Source: Rhineura floridana
Lineage: Eukaryota > Chordata > Lepidosauria > Squamata > Rhineuridae
Assembly: GCF_030035675.1 (NCBI RefSeq)
Contig: NC_084482.1
Coordinates: forward strand, 74,003,120-74,067,119
Reading direction: 5' to 3'
Length of the DNA stretch: 64,000 nt
In this document: piece after piece, positions 31,001 through 58,775 of the stretch
How positions within the stretch are numbered: the first letter of the stretch is position 1
Layout: each line of letters begins with the position of its first letter
Translations under genes and position numbers: made by a program
The notes under the pieces: model-generated
Seen by the model: the letters and a program-made list of their open reading frames with translations, nothing else
Told to the model about the DNA's origin: nothing
Database searches by the model: none

Positions 31001-31527
31001 ATACAGGTTTCTTGCCATATGATGTGGCTGGTTCACTTGCTCCAGCTGGATGTATTTTCCCTGTCCTCTTGGTGTCTTTGACAAATTCACCTGCTTGTAG
31101 AACTTGGTAAAATTTAGATGGTGTGGATTAACCTTTGGATTTAACATGACTTTTGAGTCCCTCCAGTCAAATGATTCTCTTCTTCATCCTTTTCCTGCAG
31201 AGAGAGATCTATCCACCTGAAGATAGTTACCAGGTAAATATGTCTCAGCTATTAATATTGTATGTTTAACCCAGGAGTTAGGAACCTGTAGCTCTCCAGA
31301 TATTGTTGGCCTACAGCTGCCATCATTCTTGACTATTGATTATGTTGGCTGGGGCTGACGGAGTCCACTGAGGGGGGGGCACAGATTCCCTATCCGTGGG
31401 CTAAGCAAATGGACATTTATGGTGAAATTGGCACTTCTGTCTTTTCCAGAGAAAAGAGCTAGAAGATTTCAAAGAGCGAATGAGGAAGAAGCGGGAGGAA
31501 CGGCTGCTGCAGGCAACTGCGGAGTAA
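25010..31527 (+). CDS. PET100: PET100, complete, 4 exons
   Basis: PET100 is a small mitochondrial inner-membrane chaperone needed to assemble cytochrome c oxidase (complex IV); loss causes complex IV deficiency in human. Exons 25010-25036, 25775-25861, 31201-31233 and 31450-31527 give 74 residues (human 73): MGVKLEVFR, then MMLYLSFPVAMFWISNQ (membrane helix, about residues 11-27), EYFEEYVIKRK, REIYPPEDSYQ, and the basic tail LEDFKERMRKKREERLLQ. All four segments align with human PET100 as remembered, and every junction is phase 0. The exon 1 donor CGG|GTCTGT is a weak match to consensus. The start shares a promoter with XAB2. Intron 2 has grown to 5.3 kb through an antisense BovB, a SINE and an L1-like fragment. 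Confidence 0.97.
25775..25861 (+). CDS. PET100: PET100 exon 2: membrane helix
   Basis: Acceptor tctcttgcag, donor CGGAAG|GTCAGT. The 29 codons contain the membrane span YLSFPVAMFWIS and the conserved NQAEYFEEYVIKRK. Confidence 0.97.
26392..29885 (-). mobile_element. BovB (RTE clade) LINE, near full length, antisense
   Basis: On the minus strand the element shows the BovB endonuclease start (TIGTWNVRSMDQGKLEIVKQ; ILGVSELKWTGMG; RRNGVALIVRSDVAKAI) at 29108-29554. The reverse transcriptase region follows at 27707-28378 (NKSPGTDGIPIELLQATE; CFIDYSKAFDCV), with RQGCILPPYLFNL at about 27260. The 3' third reaches the typical tail near 26395 (the plus strand reads tcaagtcgattacaacttat). At about 3.2 kb without the nested SINE, it approaches full BovB length. 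The reading is spread over several frames, so the copy is dead. BovB is abundant in squamates and, by horizontal transfer, ruminants. Confidence 0.92.
27427..27727 (+). mobile_element. tRNA-derived SINE with BovB-type tail (Sauria SINE-like), inside BovB
   Basis: The 301-bp body is flanked by perfect 12-bp duplications tacacagtcaaa at 27415-27426 and 27728-27739. The head has pol III box A (tggtgcagagtgg) and box B (gttcgattcc). The end, taagagttggaaacgactcg, resembles BovB 3' tails, and mobilisation by BovB is known for this class. It lies in the opposite orientation to the host BovB. Confidence 0.88.
29930..30450 (-). mobile_element. L1-like LINE ORF2 C-terminal remnant
   Basis: Minus-strand reading includes LFLGDNREVLYKKLKSFML, AARTVIARFW and CWYKKLWEIALLEQLT, the pattern of L1-type ORF2 ends. 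It is a 3' fragment only. The family assignment is by eye. Confidence 0.5.
31201..31233 (+). CDS. PET100: PET100 exon 3
   Basis: An 11-codon microexon, REIYPPEDSYQ, with acceptor ttcctgcag and donor TACCAG|GTAAAT. Human has RELWPPE in this place. Confidence 0.93.
31271..31400. repeat. Palindromic MITE-like element
   Basis: Same family: ggaacctgtagctctccaga and ttggctggggctgacggagt, in PET100 intron 3. Confidence 0.65.
31450..31527 (+). CDS. PET100: PET100 exon 4, stop
   Basis: Acceptor cttttccag, 25 codons RKELEDFKERMRKKREERLL and on, then TAA. The basic helix matches the human tail. Confidence 0.96.
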   Translation, partial: RKELEDFKERMRKKREERLLQATAE

Positions 31528-31597
31528 TAACGTCTCCCCGTGATTTGATGCACTCTCAAGAAAGTTGCTGTCACCAATGTCTTTTCAGTTTTAACTT

Positions 31598-31603
31598 AAT
31601 AAA
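31598..31603 (+). terminator. Polyadenylation signal, PET100
   Basis: AATAAA 71 bases after the PET100 stop, giving a very short 3' UTR. Confidence 0.85.
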
Positions 31604-31997
31604 TGCCTCTCCAAAAGACTTTTTGGACTATGGGATGAAAGGAATTGCAACAGTTCCACTTTGTATTCCCATATAATGGTTCTGTGCATGCCCATTTGGC
31701 CCACAAAGCCCTTCTAGAAAAAAGGGGAGTGGGTTTAGGGTACTTCTATCATGTTCTGCCTCTTGCTTCGTGCAGCTGCTGAACTCTGCTCGCAAGTTTG
31801 GCAGCTGACTCATGTGAGTTACTTTGAATAAAAACCTCTATATGGAAAAGCTGAACCTCTGCATATCTTACAGTAAAGGTATCCCAGTGTCTTCAGAGGT
31901 GCATACTATGTTTCACTTACCCCTCCCAAATCACACTATTTCATCAAGGTAGCCAAAAGCACCCTTGCAAGTCCTTCTGCGCTGCTTTCTTCTGATC

Positions 31998-32355
31998 CGG
32001 TTTGCACATCACATTAAACCATAGTTAAAATAAACTGTGGTTTAATGTGAACAAGCAGCGTGCCGGTGCAAGCTGCTAAAATTGTTGGCACTGTGCTCCT
32101 CCTTCATCCCAGCTGTCTCTTGGTAGTAAGCTATGGTCTGACATGTCACTCTCCAAACACACCATGAGCAGTCAAGAACAAACTGTGACTTCCGCTTATC
32201 GATTGTTTAGAGAGAAACCATCACTCCAGATTCAGACAACGTGACAAACCAGGCCATGGCTTATTTCCCAGCAGCTGCAGAAGTGGAGGAGGAGTGAAGT
32301 GCCTGTGATTTCAGCAGCATATTCAGCTATGGTTTAATATGATATGTGAACCAGG
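31998..32355. mobile_element. Palindromic MITE with about 28-bp terminal inverted repeats
   Basis: The left end ccggtttgcacatcacatta is mirrored at the right by taatatgatatgtgaaccagg, both flanking an aaaccatag core. The element is non-coding and about 360 bp. A hAT origin is plausible, but no clear target duplication was found. Confidence 0.6.
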
Positions 32356-32551
32356 TCAGTGAGAGCTGGAGGCTAGAACTACATTTCTGGATAGCAATGG
32401 CTGCATTATTATGTGAAAGGTATGTGAGAGAAACCACTATGTTTTAGGAGCATTTTGTTTTCGTTGTCTGCCTCAATGTGTGAGATCGTCAGAAAAATGG
32501 TTCAGAAGGTTTGAGTTATGTAGAGAAGATCCACCTCTAGAGAGCCCTTAT

Positions 32552-32675
32552 TGCAGGGGTAGTCAACATGGTGCCCTTCAGATGTCGTTGAATTACAGCT
32601 CCCTGACGTTGATGTCTACATTGGCAGGAGTTGAAATCCAACAACATCTGAACAGCAGCACATTGGCTACCCCTG
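32552..32675. repeat. Palindromic MITE-like element
   Basis: Same family or a close relative. The inverted ends gcaggggtag and ctacccctgc are perfect, with tcagatgtcgttgaattaca against gaaatccaacaacatctgaa inside. Confidence 0.7.
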
Positions 32676-33825
32676 CAATTGATTGGTAATGTGATGTTAA
32701 GCCACCTTCCCTCCTCCCCCTTATCAAAGTATTTTGCAACTCTTTTTTTTTAAGATAGGTTGAATGAATGGATAAATGCATGTGTGGCACTCTAAAAACA
32801 AAGGTTGCTTCTAGATGACCTGTTGAGTGAGCATTTATCCTGATTTGTTTGCAAATTTTGTAGGGAGGTTATATGACATTGTGTTAAGCAATTGTCATCT
32901 TGCACGTTGTAATGTATTTCCTTATCTCAAAAATTCCAACTTTTTTTGGAAGTGGATTTGTGGCATAGCAGCACCAAATCCACTTTCATTGCACAGACTG
33001 AATGTGTCAGCATGTCATTGAACCTCACCCTCAAAAGCATGGAAGTGCCTAAAGACCACTAAAAAGTGGGCAGCCTGTTCAAAGCATGGGGCGGATGTAA
33101 TCTTTTTACATTTTGTTCATCTTTCCCTTTTCTTCTGAAAAATAAATGGACTTTTTTTAGACCAGTGTTAATCTGGCAGTCCTCTTGTGCAATTACCTGG
33201 TGCCTTGAAAACTTGATTTTACAATTCTCCAAAACTCTTTTGAGGGTACTTTCATTATATTCTGTTGTTGCTTGACATGACCCTGTCCCATAAATAACCA
33301 TCTGTTTTATATTCTGTTCTAAGAAAACTTTTAAAATTACAATCTTACATTGAGGCCACACTCTGGAAGGGCGAGGGAACATCGCTACAACTCCTTAAGA
33401 GGGAGAGAAGTAAAGTACTACGGTGCGAGTATTAGGAGGCTTTTGAGTTAGAGCTGGTTGTATCCTACAGGGAAGCAGTGCGAGTGTTTAGTGGATTTGA
33501 GAAACAAGGTGTGTGCTTATGTCTAAGGGCAGTAGGACTTGACAGGAGGTCATATCATGATAGACTTTTTGATGAAGTCAGGAAGAGGAAATTACAAGGG
33601 ATTAAATATCTCAAAAGAGGAAGATAGAAACAACCTTGTTGTCAGAGGTGTTTGTAGATTACATTTCTAGCACTGGGGTGGAAGAAAGGTGAGGTTAAAG
33701 GAAACCATGGTAGATTTGGAAGAGGAGGTCTTGCAGATCTACGCTTTTAGGAGGAAGTGCTAGGATCCTGGCCATTGGCAGGTTTGAGGATTGGACTTTT
33801 TTACTTTGCCCTTAGCAACTTCAAG

Positions 33826-52380
<18,555 letters not shown>

Positions 52381-52592
52381 TAAGAACATAAGAACATAAG
52401 AAGAGCCTGCTGGATCAGGCCAGTGGCCCATCTAGTCCAGCATCCTGTTCTCACAGTGGCCAACCAGGTGCCTGGGGGAAGCCCGCAAGCAGGACCTGAG
52501 TGCAAGAACATTCTCCCCTCCTGAGGCTTCCGGCAACTGGTTTTCAGAAGCATGCTGCCTCTGACTAGGGTGGCAGAGCGCAGCCATCATGG

Positions 52593-55480
52593 CTAGTAGC
52601 CATTGATAGCCCTGTCCTCCATGAATTTGTCTAATCTTCTTTTAAAGCCATCCAAGCTGGTGGCCATTACTGCATCTTGTGGGAGCAAATTCCATAGTTT
52701 AACTATGCGCTGAGTAAAGAAGTACTTCCTTTTGTCTGTCCTGAATCTTCCAACATTCAGCTTCTTTGAATGTCCACGAGTTCTAGTATTATGAGAGAGG
52801 AAGAACTTTTCTCTATCCACTTTCTCAATGCCATGCATAATTTTATACACTTCTATCATGTCTCCTCTGACCCGCCTTTTCTCTAAACTAAAAAGCCCCA
52901 AATGCTGCAACCTTTCCTCGTAAGGGAGTCGCTCCATCCCCTTGATCATTCTGGTTGCCCTCTTCTGAACCTTTTCCAACTCTATAATATCCTTTCTGAG
53001 ATGAGGCGACCAGAACTGTACACAGTATTCCAAATGCGGCCGCACCATAGATTTATACAACGGCATTATGATATCGGCTGTTTTATTTTCAATACCTTTC
53101 CTAATTATTGCTAGCATGGAATTTGCCTTTTTCACAGCTGCCGCACACTGGGTCGACATTTTCATCGTGCTGTCCACCACAACCCGAGGTCTCTCTCCTG
53201 GTCAGTCACCGCCAGTTCAGACCCCATGAGCGTATATGTGAAATTAAGATTTTTTGCTCCAATATGCATAATTTTACACTTGTTTATATTGAATTGCATT
53301 TGCCATTTTTCCGCCCATTCACTCAGTTTGGAGAGATCTTTTTGGAACTCTTCGCAATCCTTCTTTGTTTTAACAACCCTGAACAATTTAGTGTCGTCAG
53401 CAAACTTGGCCACTTCACTGCTCACTCCTAATTCTAGGTCATTAATGAACAAGTTGAAAAGTACAGGTCCCAATACCGATCCTTGAGGGACTCCACTTTC
53501 TACAGCCCTCCATTGGGAGAACTGTCCGTTTATTCCTACTCTCTGCTTTCTGCTTCTTAACCAATTCCTTATCCACAAGAGGACCTCTCCTCTTATTCCA
53601 TGACTGCTAAGCTTCCTCAGAAGCCTTTGGTGAGGTACCTTGTCAAACGCTTTTTGAAAGTCTAAGTACACTATGTCCACTGGATCCCCTCTATCTATAT
53701 GCTTGTTGACACTCTCAAAGAATTCTAATAGGTTACTGAGACAGGACTTTCCTTTGCAGAAGCCATGCTGGCTCTGCTTCAGCAAGGCTTGTTCTTCTAT
53801 GTGCTTAGTTAATCTAGCTTTAATCATACTTTCTACCAGTTTTCCAGGGACAGAAGTTAAGCTAACTGGCCTGTAATTTCCGGGATCTCCTCTGGATCCC
53901 TTTTTGAAGATTGGCGTTACATTTGCCACTTTCCAGTCCTCAGGCACGGAGGAGGACCCGAGGGACAAGTTACATATTTTAGTTAGCAGATCAGCAATTT
54001 CACCTTTGAGTTCTTTGAGAACTCTCGGGTGGATGCCATCCGGGCCCGGTGATTTGTCAGTTTTTATATTGTCCATTAAGCTTAGAACTTCCTCTCTCGT
54101 TACCACTATTTGTCTCAGTTCCTCAGAATCCCTTCCTGCAAATGTTAGTTCAGGTTCAGGGATCTGCCCTATATCTTCCACTGTGAAGACAGATGCAAAG
54201 AATTCATTTAGCTTCTCTGCAATCTCCTTATCGTTCTTTAGTACACCTTTGACTCCCTTATCATCCAAGGGTCCAATTGTCTCCCTAGATGGTCTCCTGC
54301 TTTGAATGTATTTATAGAATTTTTTGTTGTTGGTTTTTATGTTCTTAGCAATGTGCTCCTCAAATTCTTTTTTAGCATCCCTTATTGTCTTCTTGCATTT
54401 CTTTTGCCAGAGTTTGTGTTCTTTTTTATTTTCTTCATTTGGACAAGACTTCCATTTTCTGAAGGAAGACTTTTTGCCTCTAAGAGCTTCCTTGACTTTG
54501 CTCGTTAACCATGCTGGCATCTTCTTGGCCCTGGCAGTACCTTTTCTGATCTGCGGTATGCACTCCAGTTGAGCTTCTAATATAGTGTTTTTAAACAACT
54601 TCCAAGCATTTTCGAGTGATGTGACCCTCTGGACTTTGTTTTTCAGCTTTCTTTTTACCAATCCCCTCATTTTTGTGAAGTTTCCTCTTTTGAAGTCAAA
54701 TGTGACCGTGTTGGATTTTCGTGGCAATTGGCCAGTTACATGTATGTTTAATTTAATAGCACTGTGGTCACTGCTCCCAATCGGTTCAACAACACTTACA
54801 TCTCGCACCAGGTCCCGGTCCCCACTGAGGATTATGTCCAGGGTTGCCGTCCCGCTGGTCGGTTCCATGACCAACTGATCTAGGGAATAGTCATTTAGAA
54901 TATCTAGAAACTTTGCTTCTTTGTCATGACTGGAACACATATGCAGCCAGTCTATGTCCGGGTAGTTGAAGTCACCCATTACTACCACATTTCCTAGTTT
55001 GGATGCTTCCTCAATTTCATATCTCATCTCAAGGTCTCCCTGAGCATTTTGATCAGGGGGACGATAGATCGTTCCCAGTATTAAGTCCCTCCTGGGGCAC
55101 GGTATCACCACCCACAACGATTCTGTGGAGGAGTCTGCCTCTTTTGGGGTTTCGAGCTTGCTGGATTCAATGCCTTCTTTCACGTACAGAGCAACTCCGC
55201 CACCAATACGTCCTTCCCTGTCCTTCCGATATAGTTTATATCCAGGGATAACCGTATCCCACTGGTTTTCTCCATTCCACCAGGTCTCCGTTATGCTCAC
55301 TATATCAATGCTCTTCTCTAAGACCAAGCACTCCAGTTCTCCCATCTTGGTTCGGAGGCTCCTAGCATTAGCGTACAGGCACTTGTAAGCAGTGTCTCTC
55401 TTCAAGTGTCTTTGGCACTTGTGGTTAGGCCTGTGGTAATTTTGCTCTTCTGAATTTATATCCTGTGCCCCTGCTCTCAC
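52593..55480 (-). CDS. CR1 ORF2: endonuclease and reverse transcriptase, one frameshift
   Basis: The first 772 codons (55480-53162) hold the APE-type endonuclease (YANARSLRTKMGELE; SITETWWN; VVMGDFNYPDIDW; SSDHSAIKL) and the reverse transcriptase (KSPGPDGIHPRVLKEL; YLDFQKAFDKVPH; GVPQGSVLGPVLFN; catalytic FADDTKLF). A frame change near 53170-53185 (after VTDQERDLG) breaks the reading. The remaining 195 codons (53180-52593) carry the CR1 C-terminal domain (MVRPHLEYCVQFWSPHL; RTRGHSKKLNVGRF; VKLWNLLPQDAV). The total near 960 residues fits CR1 ORF2. With so few breaks the insertion looks young. Confidence 0.93.
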
Positions 55481-55599
55481 AATGCCTACTTCTAGGCCTA
55501 CCCCTTTTAAAATTTCATCATTTCTTTGGTTTTTATCCCAGGGGGGAGGTTTATTCCGAACCGGACCTTTCTCAGCTCCTGTCGGGTTTCCCCCCTCAG

Positions 55600-56502
55600 T
55601 CAGTTTAAAAGCTGCTCTGCCACCTTTTTAATTTTAAGTGCCAGCAGTCTGGTTCCATTCTGGTTCAAGTGGAGCCCGTCCCTTTTGTACAGGCCCGGCT
55701 TGTCCCAAAATGTTCCCCAGTGCCTAACAAATCCGAACGCTTCCACCCGACACCATCGTCTCATCCACGCATTGAGACTGCGAAGCTGGGCCTGTCTGGC
55801 TGGTCCTGCGCGTGGAACCGGTAGCATTTCAGAGAAAGCCACCTTGGAGGTCCTGGCTTTCAGCATCCTACCTAGCAACCTAAATTTTGCTTCCAGGACC
55901 TCACGGCTGCATTTCCCCATGTCGTTGGTGCCAACATGCACCACGACCACTGACTCCTTCCCAGCACTGTCTACCAAACTATCTAAACGATGGGCGATAT
56001 CCGCAACCTTCGCACCAGGCAGGCAAAACACCTTGCGGTCTACACGCCCGTCACACACCCCACTGTCTATGTTCCTAATGATCGAATCACCCACTACAAG
56101 GATCCCTCCACCCCCTGGAGATATATCCTCCGCACGAGAGGATAGCTGCTCATCCCCCAAGGAATGGGTCCTTTCTAAGGGATCGTTTCCCTCTTCCTCA
56201 GCTGGATGCTCTCCTTCCCCGAGACCATCGTTCTCCATGATAGCAGGAGAGCTATCATTGTTGGAGTGGGACACAGCTATAACGTCCCTGAAGGCCTCCT
56301 CCGCACACCTCTCTGCCTCTCTCAGCTTTTCCAGGTCCGCCACCTTGGCCTCAAGGAAATGAAGTCGTTCCCGGAGAGCCAGGAGCTCATTGCACCGAGA
56401 GCACACCCACGACTTCTGTCCAACAGGCAGATAGTCGTACATGCTGCAGGCGGTGCAAAACACTGGAAAGCCCCCACACCCCTGCTGCCTTCTTACCTGC
56501 AT
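55600..56502 (-). CDS. CR1 ORF1 protein: zinc-finger-like plus SGNH esterase domain
   Basis: An open frame of 300 residues. Near the N-terminus two CxxC pairs (FCTACS; VCSRCN) form a zinc-finger-like knuckle, followed by a charged coiled-coil (LRERLHFLEAKVADLEKL). The C-terminal half is an SGNH-hydrolase/esterase domain: block I VVGDSIIRN (catalytic Ser), block III VHVGTNDMG, and block V DGLHLNQNG with the Asp-x-x-His pair. CR1-clade ORF1 proteins are known to carry such esterases, whose role in retrotransposition is not settled. All catalytic residues are present and no stop interrupts the frame. It lies upstream of ORF2 on the same strand. Confidence 0.9.
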   Translation of the reverse strand: MQVRRQQGCGGFPVFCTACSMYDYLPVGQKSWVCSRCNELLALRERLHFLEAKVADLEKLREAERCAEEAFRDVIAVSHSNNDSSPAIMENDGLGEGEHPAEEEGNDPLERTHSLGDEQLSSRAEDISPGGGGILVVGDSIIRNIDSGVCDGRVDRKVFCLPGAKVADIAHRLDSLVDSAGKESVVVVHVGTNDMGKCSREVLEAKFRLLGRMLKARTSKVAFSEMLPVPRAGPARQAQLRSLNAWMRRWCRVEAFGFVRHWGTFWDKPGLYKRDGLHLNQNGTRLLALKIKKVAEQLLN

Positions 56503-57404
56503 AGTTTTGTTTAAGGTTTATTACGTTAATGGGTTGGAGACTGCGGTTTAGTTGAGGTCAGGGAACAAACGGGCAGAGTGGGGGGCCCTGGCCTCCTCGC
56601 CCTGCTGCCGAACTCGCTCTGCTGCTTAACTCGCCTTGACGCTTCGTCAGCTGGGGCTCCCTCTAGCTCGTGGAGCAGCATCCAGAGTTAAGAGTTACAG
56701 AGGCTTTTTGTGAAGCTAGGGTGACAGGCAGGTCAAAATATATGGAGCAGGAGGGTGTCTTTCTTAAAAACATGCATATTGTTCCCTTGGAATCAACAGC
56801 ATCTGTTAGGACAGCTTTCACCAACTTGCTACCCTCCAACTGTTTTGGACTGCAACTCCTCTCAGGGAATTAGTCCAAAACAACTGAAGGGTGCCTAGTT
56901 AGTGAAGGCTGTTTTAGGATTTTCTCTGACATTTTCCCATTAGGTGACTTGTCAGTTCACTGCTAAAGATATGGGATTTTAACATTATCCTCTGTAGTAG
57001 CTCAAAGAAATAGGGCATAATGCAGAAATCAGCTCTTTATTTGTAATCACACAAACCAGCTTAGTTAGAAATTCATCACTTTCAGTATAAAAATGGCATT
57101 TCTTCAAGCACACACTCAATAAAGGAAGCCAAACGTAATGCTTATTTCAGTTTCCCAAAGCTGCTTAGCATAGTGTAGCAAAAGTTATGATTATTAACTA
57201 AATTTATATCTCGCCCTTCCTCCCAGTAGGAGCCCAGTTCTAATCATTCCTTAATTTATCCCATAGTGCCAGCCAATTCTCCAACAGAGTGAAGGCTGGT
57301 GATCAGTGGCAACACACACATCCATCTTTTGACAGTCACTTAGTTTAAATAAACTAGGGCTTTTTATAGCCACTTGCCCAAAGTCCAAGATAACCTTTTG
57401 GCAC

Positions 57405-57541
57405 ATGTGAGGAACCTTTGGCCCGCCAGATGTTGCTGAACAACAACCCCCATCATCCCTGGTCATTGGCCATGCTTGCTGGGGCTGATGGGAGTTGTAG
57501 TTCATTAATATCTGGAGGGCCATAGGTTCCCCACACCTGCG
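57405..57541. repeat. Palindromic MITE-like element
   Basis: The best-preserved type of a family about 130 bp long. The left arm ggaacctttggcccgccaga mirrors the right arm tctggagggccataggttcc, around catgcttgctggggctgatg. Confidence 0.8.
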
Positions 57542-57604
57542 TTATAGACCATCTGCATCTTGAGATAAGCATTCTTGTAGTAAACAAATGTCATTATAAG
57601 AGAA

Positions 57605-57740
57605 AGGGGGGACCTGTGGCACTCCAGATGTTGCTGGACTCCAGAGCTCCCATCATCCCTGCCCATTGGCCATGCTGGCTGGGGCTGATGAGAGCTGAAG
57701 TCCAACAACATCTGGAGGGCCACAGGTTTCCCACACCTGT
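57605..57740. repeat. Palindromic MITE-like element
   Basis: The arms gacctgtggcactccagatg and catctggagggccacaggtt are near-perfect inverted repeats. It lies 63 bases from the previous copy. Confidence 0.8.
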
Positions 57741-58699
57741 TATACAGGATGACAGCATGCCTGGATCAAGTACACTGAGTGTGATATGATATTTCTGATC
57801 TATACAATATTTCTGATCTATAATAACCCCCTTGATGTTTCCTTACTTTCCTTTATTACATTACACGTTCCTCGCCTAATTTGCTAATTTTTGGCTTTTA
57901 TTTCTTTCTTTAAAATATTGCTAGGCCACCCTTCACCCAATGGAGTCCTAGGCATAATAGACATAGACATTAATCAAAAATACAAATCCAATAAAACAAT
58001 ATCCATCAAACCCTGGGTTGTGGGAAACCACTGCCACCTGGGGTTGCCTGTTACATGTGCAGATGCTGAAACTGACACACACAATGCGTATTTAATTCCC
58101 TACACATGCAAGTAATATGTCCATGGGACACTCGTCATGTGTGAAGCTGCCCCCTCAGCCACCAAAATGTTCAGGTTAGAGAAGAGCATAAAGCCCTAAC
58201 CTGCACTAGTGCTGTGCACAAGAGGACAGTGAGTTCTTACTGTACCAAGGCAACTATGTCTGTCTGACTAAAGCAACAAATGTTGACGTAGAAGCTCTGA
58301 ATGATGGAGAATCCACCCACCTCCTCCCATGCAACCACTCCCATTACTTAATTCCCAATACGACTAAACATTGAGGACACATTTCTAGTCATTCCCAGTC
58401 CCCGATTATCACTTTCCTTTTTGTACCAGATTTGAAAACCTGTACAACCTCTCTCAGAAAGTTTGTATTCAGAAAAGTCTACTTTTCTCATTAATAGAAC
58501 GTGGTCAGTTGGCATTCCTTTATCACCCCAAAGCTTTGTTTTCCCATCCTTCCTCAAATAGTCTGCGTCTGTGTTAGAATTGCTTAATATTTTTTTAATA
58601 ATGTTTTTAACCTTTTTAAAGTTGTTGTTTTTAATGTTTTTAACACTGTTTTGTTTTAATGTATGTTAAGATCTGTTTGTATGATGTTTTAAAGTGTTT

Positions 58700-58775
58700 T
58701 TAGCGCTTTGTTTGCCACCCTGGGCTCCTGCTGGGAGGAAGGGCAGGATACAAATTAAATAAATAAATAATAAAC
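58700..58775 (+). repeat. LINE 3'-end-like fragment
   Basis: It ends with ccctgggctcctgctgggag, gaagggcaggatacaaatt and AAAT repeats. The antisense form of this end is at 57190-57240 and 16280-16332. The clade is not resolved. Confidence 0.55.

Larger units (their letters stand above)
25862..31200 (+). other. PET100 intron 2
   Basis: A 5.3-kb intron made mostly of the antisense BovB (26392-29885), its nested SINE and an L1-like remnant (about 29930-30450). The stretches 25862-26391 and 30451-31200 hold nothing recognised apart from a TTTA run near 26272. Confidence 0.75.
31604..33825. other. Convergent intergenic gap PET100-PCP2
   Basis: It contains a MITE at 32552-32675 and a palindromic element at about 31998-32355. 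The rest, including 32680-33800, shows no recognisable gene. Confidence 0.6.
52381..56660 (-). mobile_element. CR1 LINE, nearly intact, antisense
   Basis: From about 56660 down, the order is a 5' UTR, ORF1 (56502-55600), ORF2 (55480-52593), and a 3' UTR of the kind seen at squamate CR1 ends. The end carries repeated TTCTTATG units (plus strand cataagaacataagaa at 52384-52400), the CR1 hallmark tail. At about 4.3 kb it is close to full length. Only one frame break in ORF2 was noticed. No target duplication is evident, as expected for CR1. Confidence 0.93.

Noticed and set aside
53904-54305. 133-codon plus-strand ORF
   Set aside because: Antisense shadow of CR1 ORF2 reverse transcriptase.
55526-56362. 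278-codon plus-strand ORF
   Set aside because: It is the antisense shadow of CR1 ORF1, which has clear catalytic motifs on the other strand.
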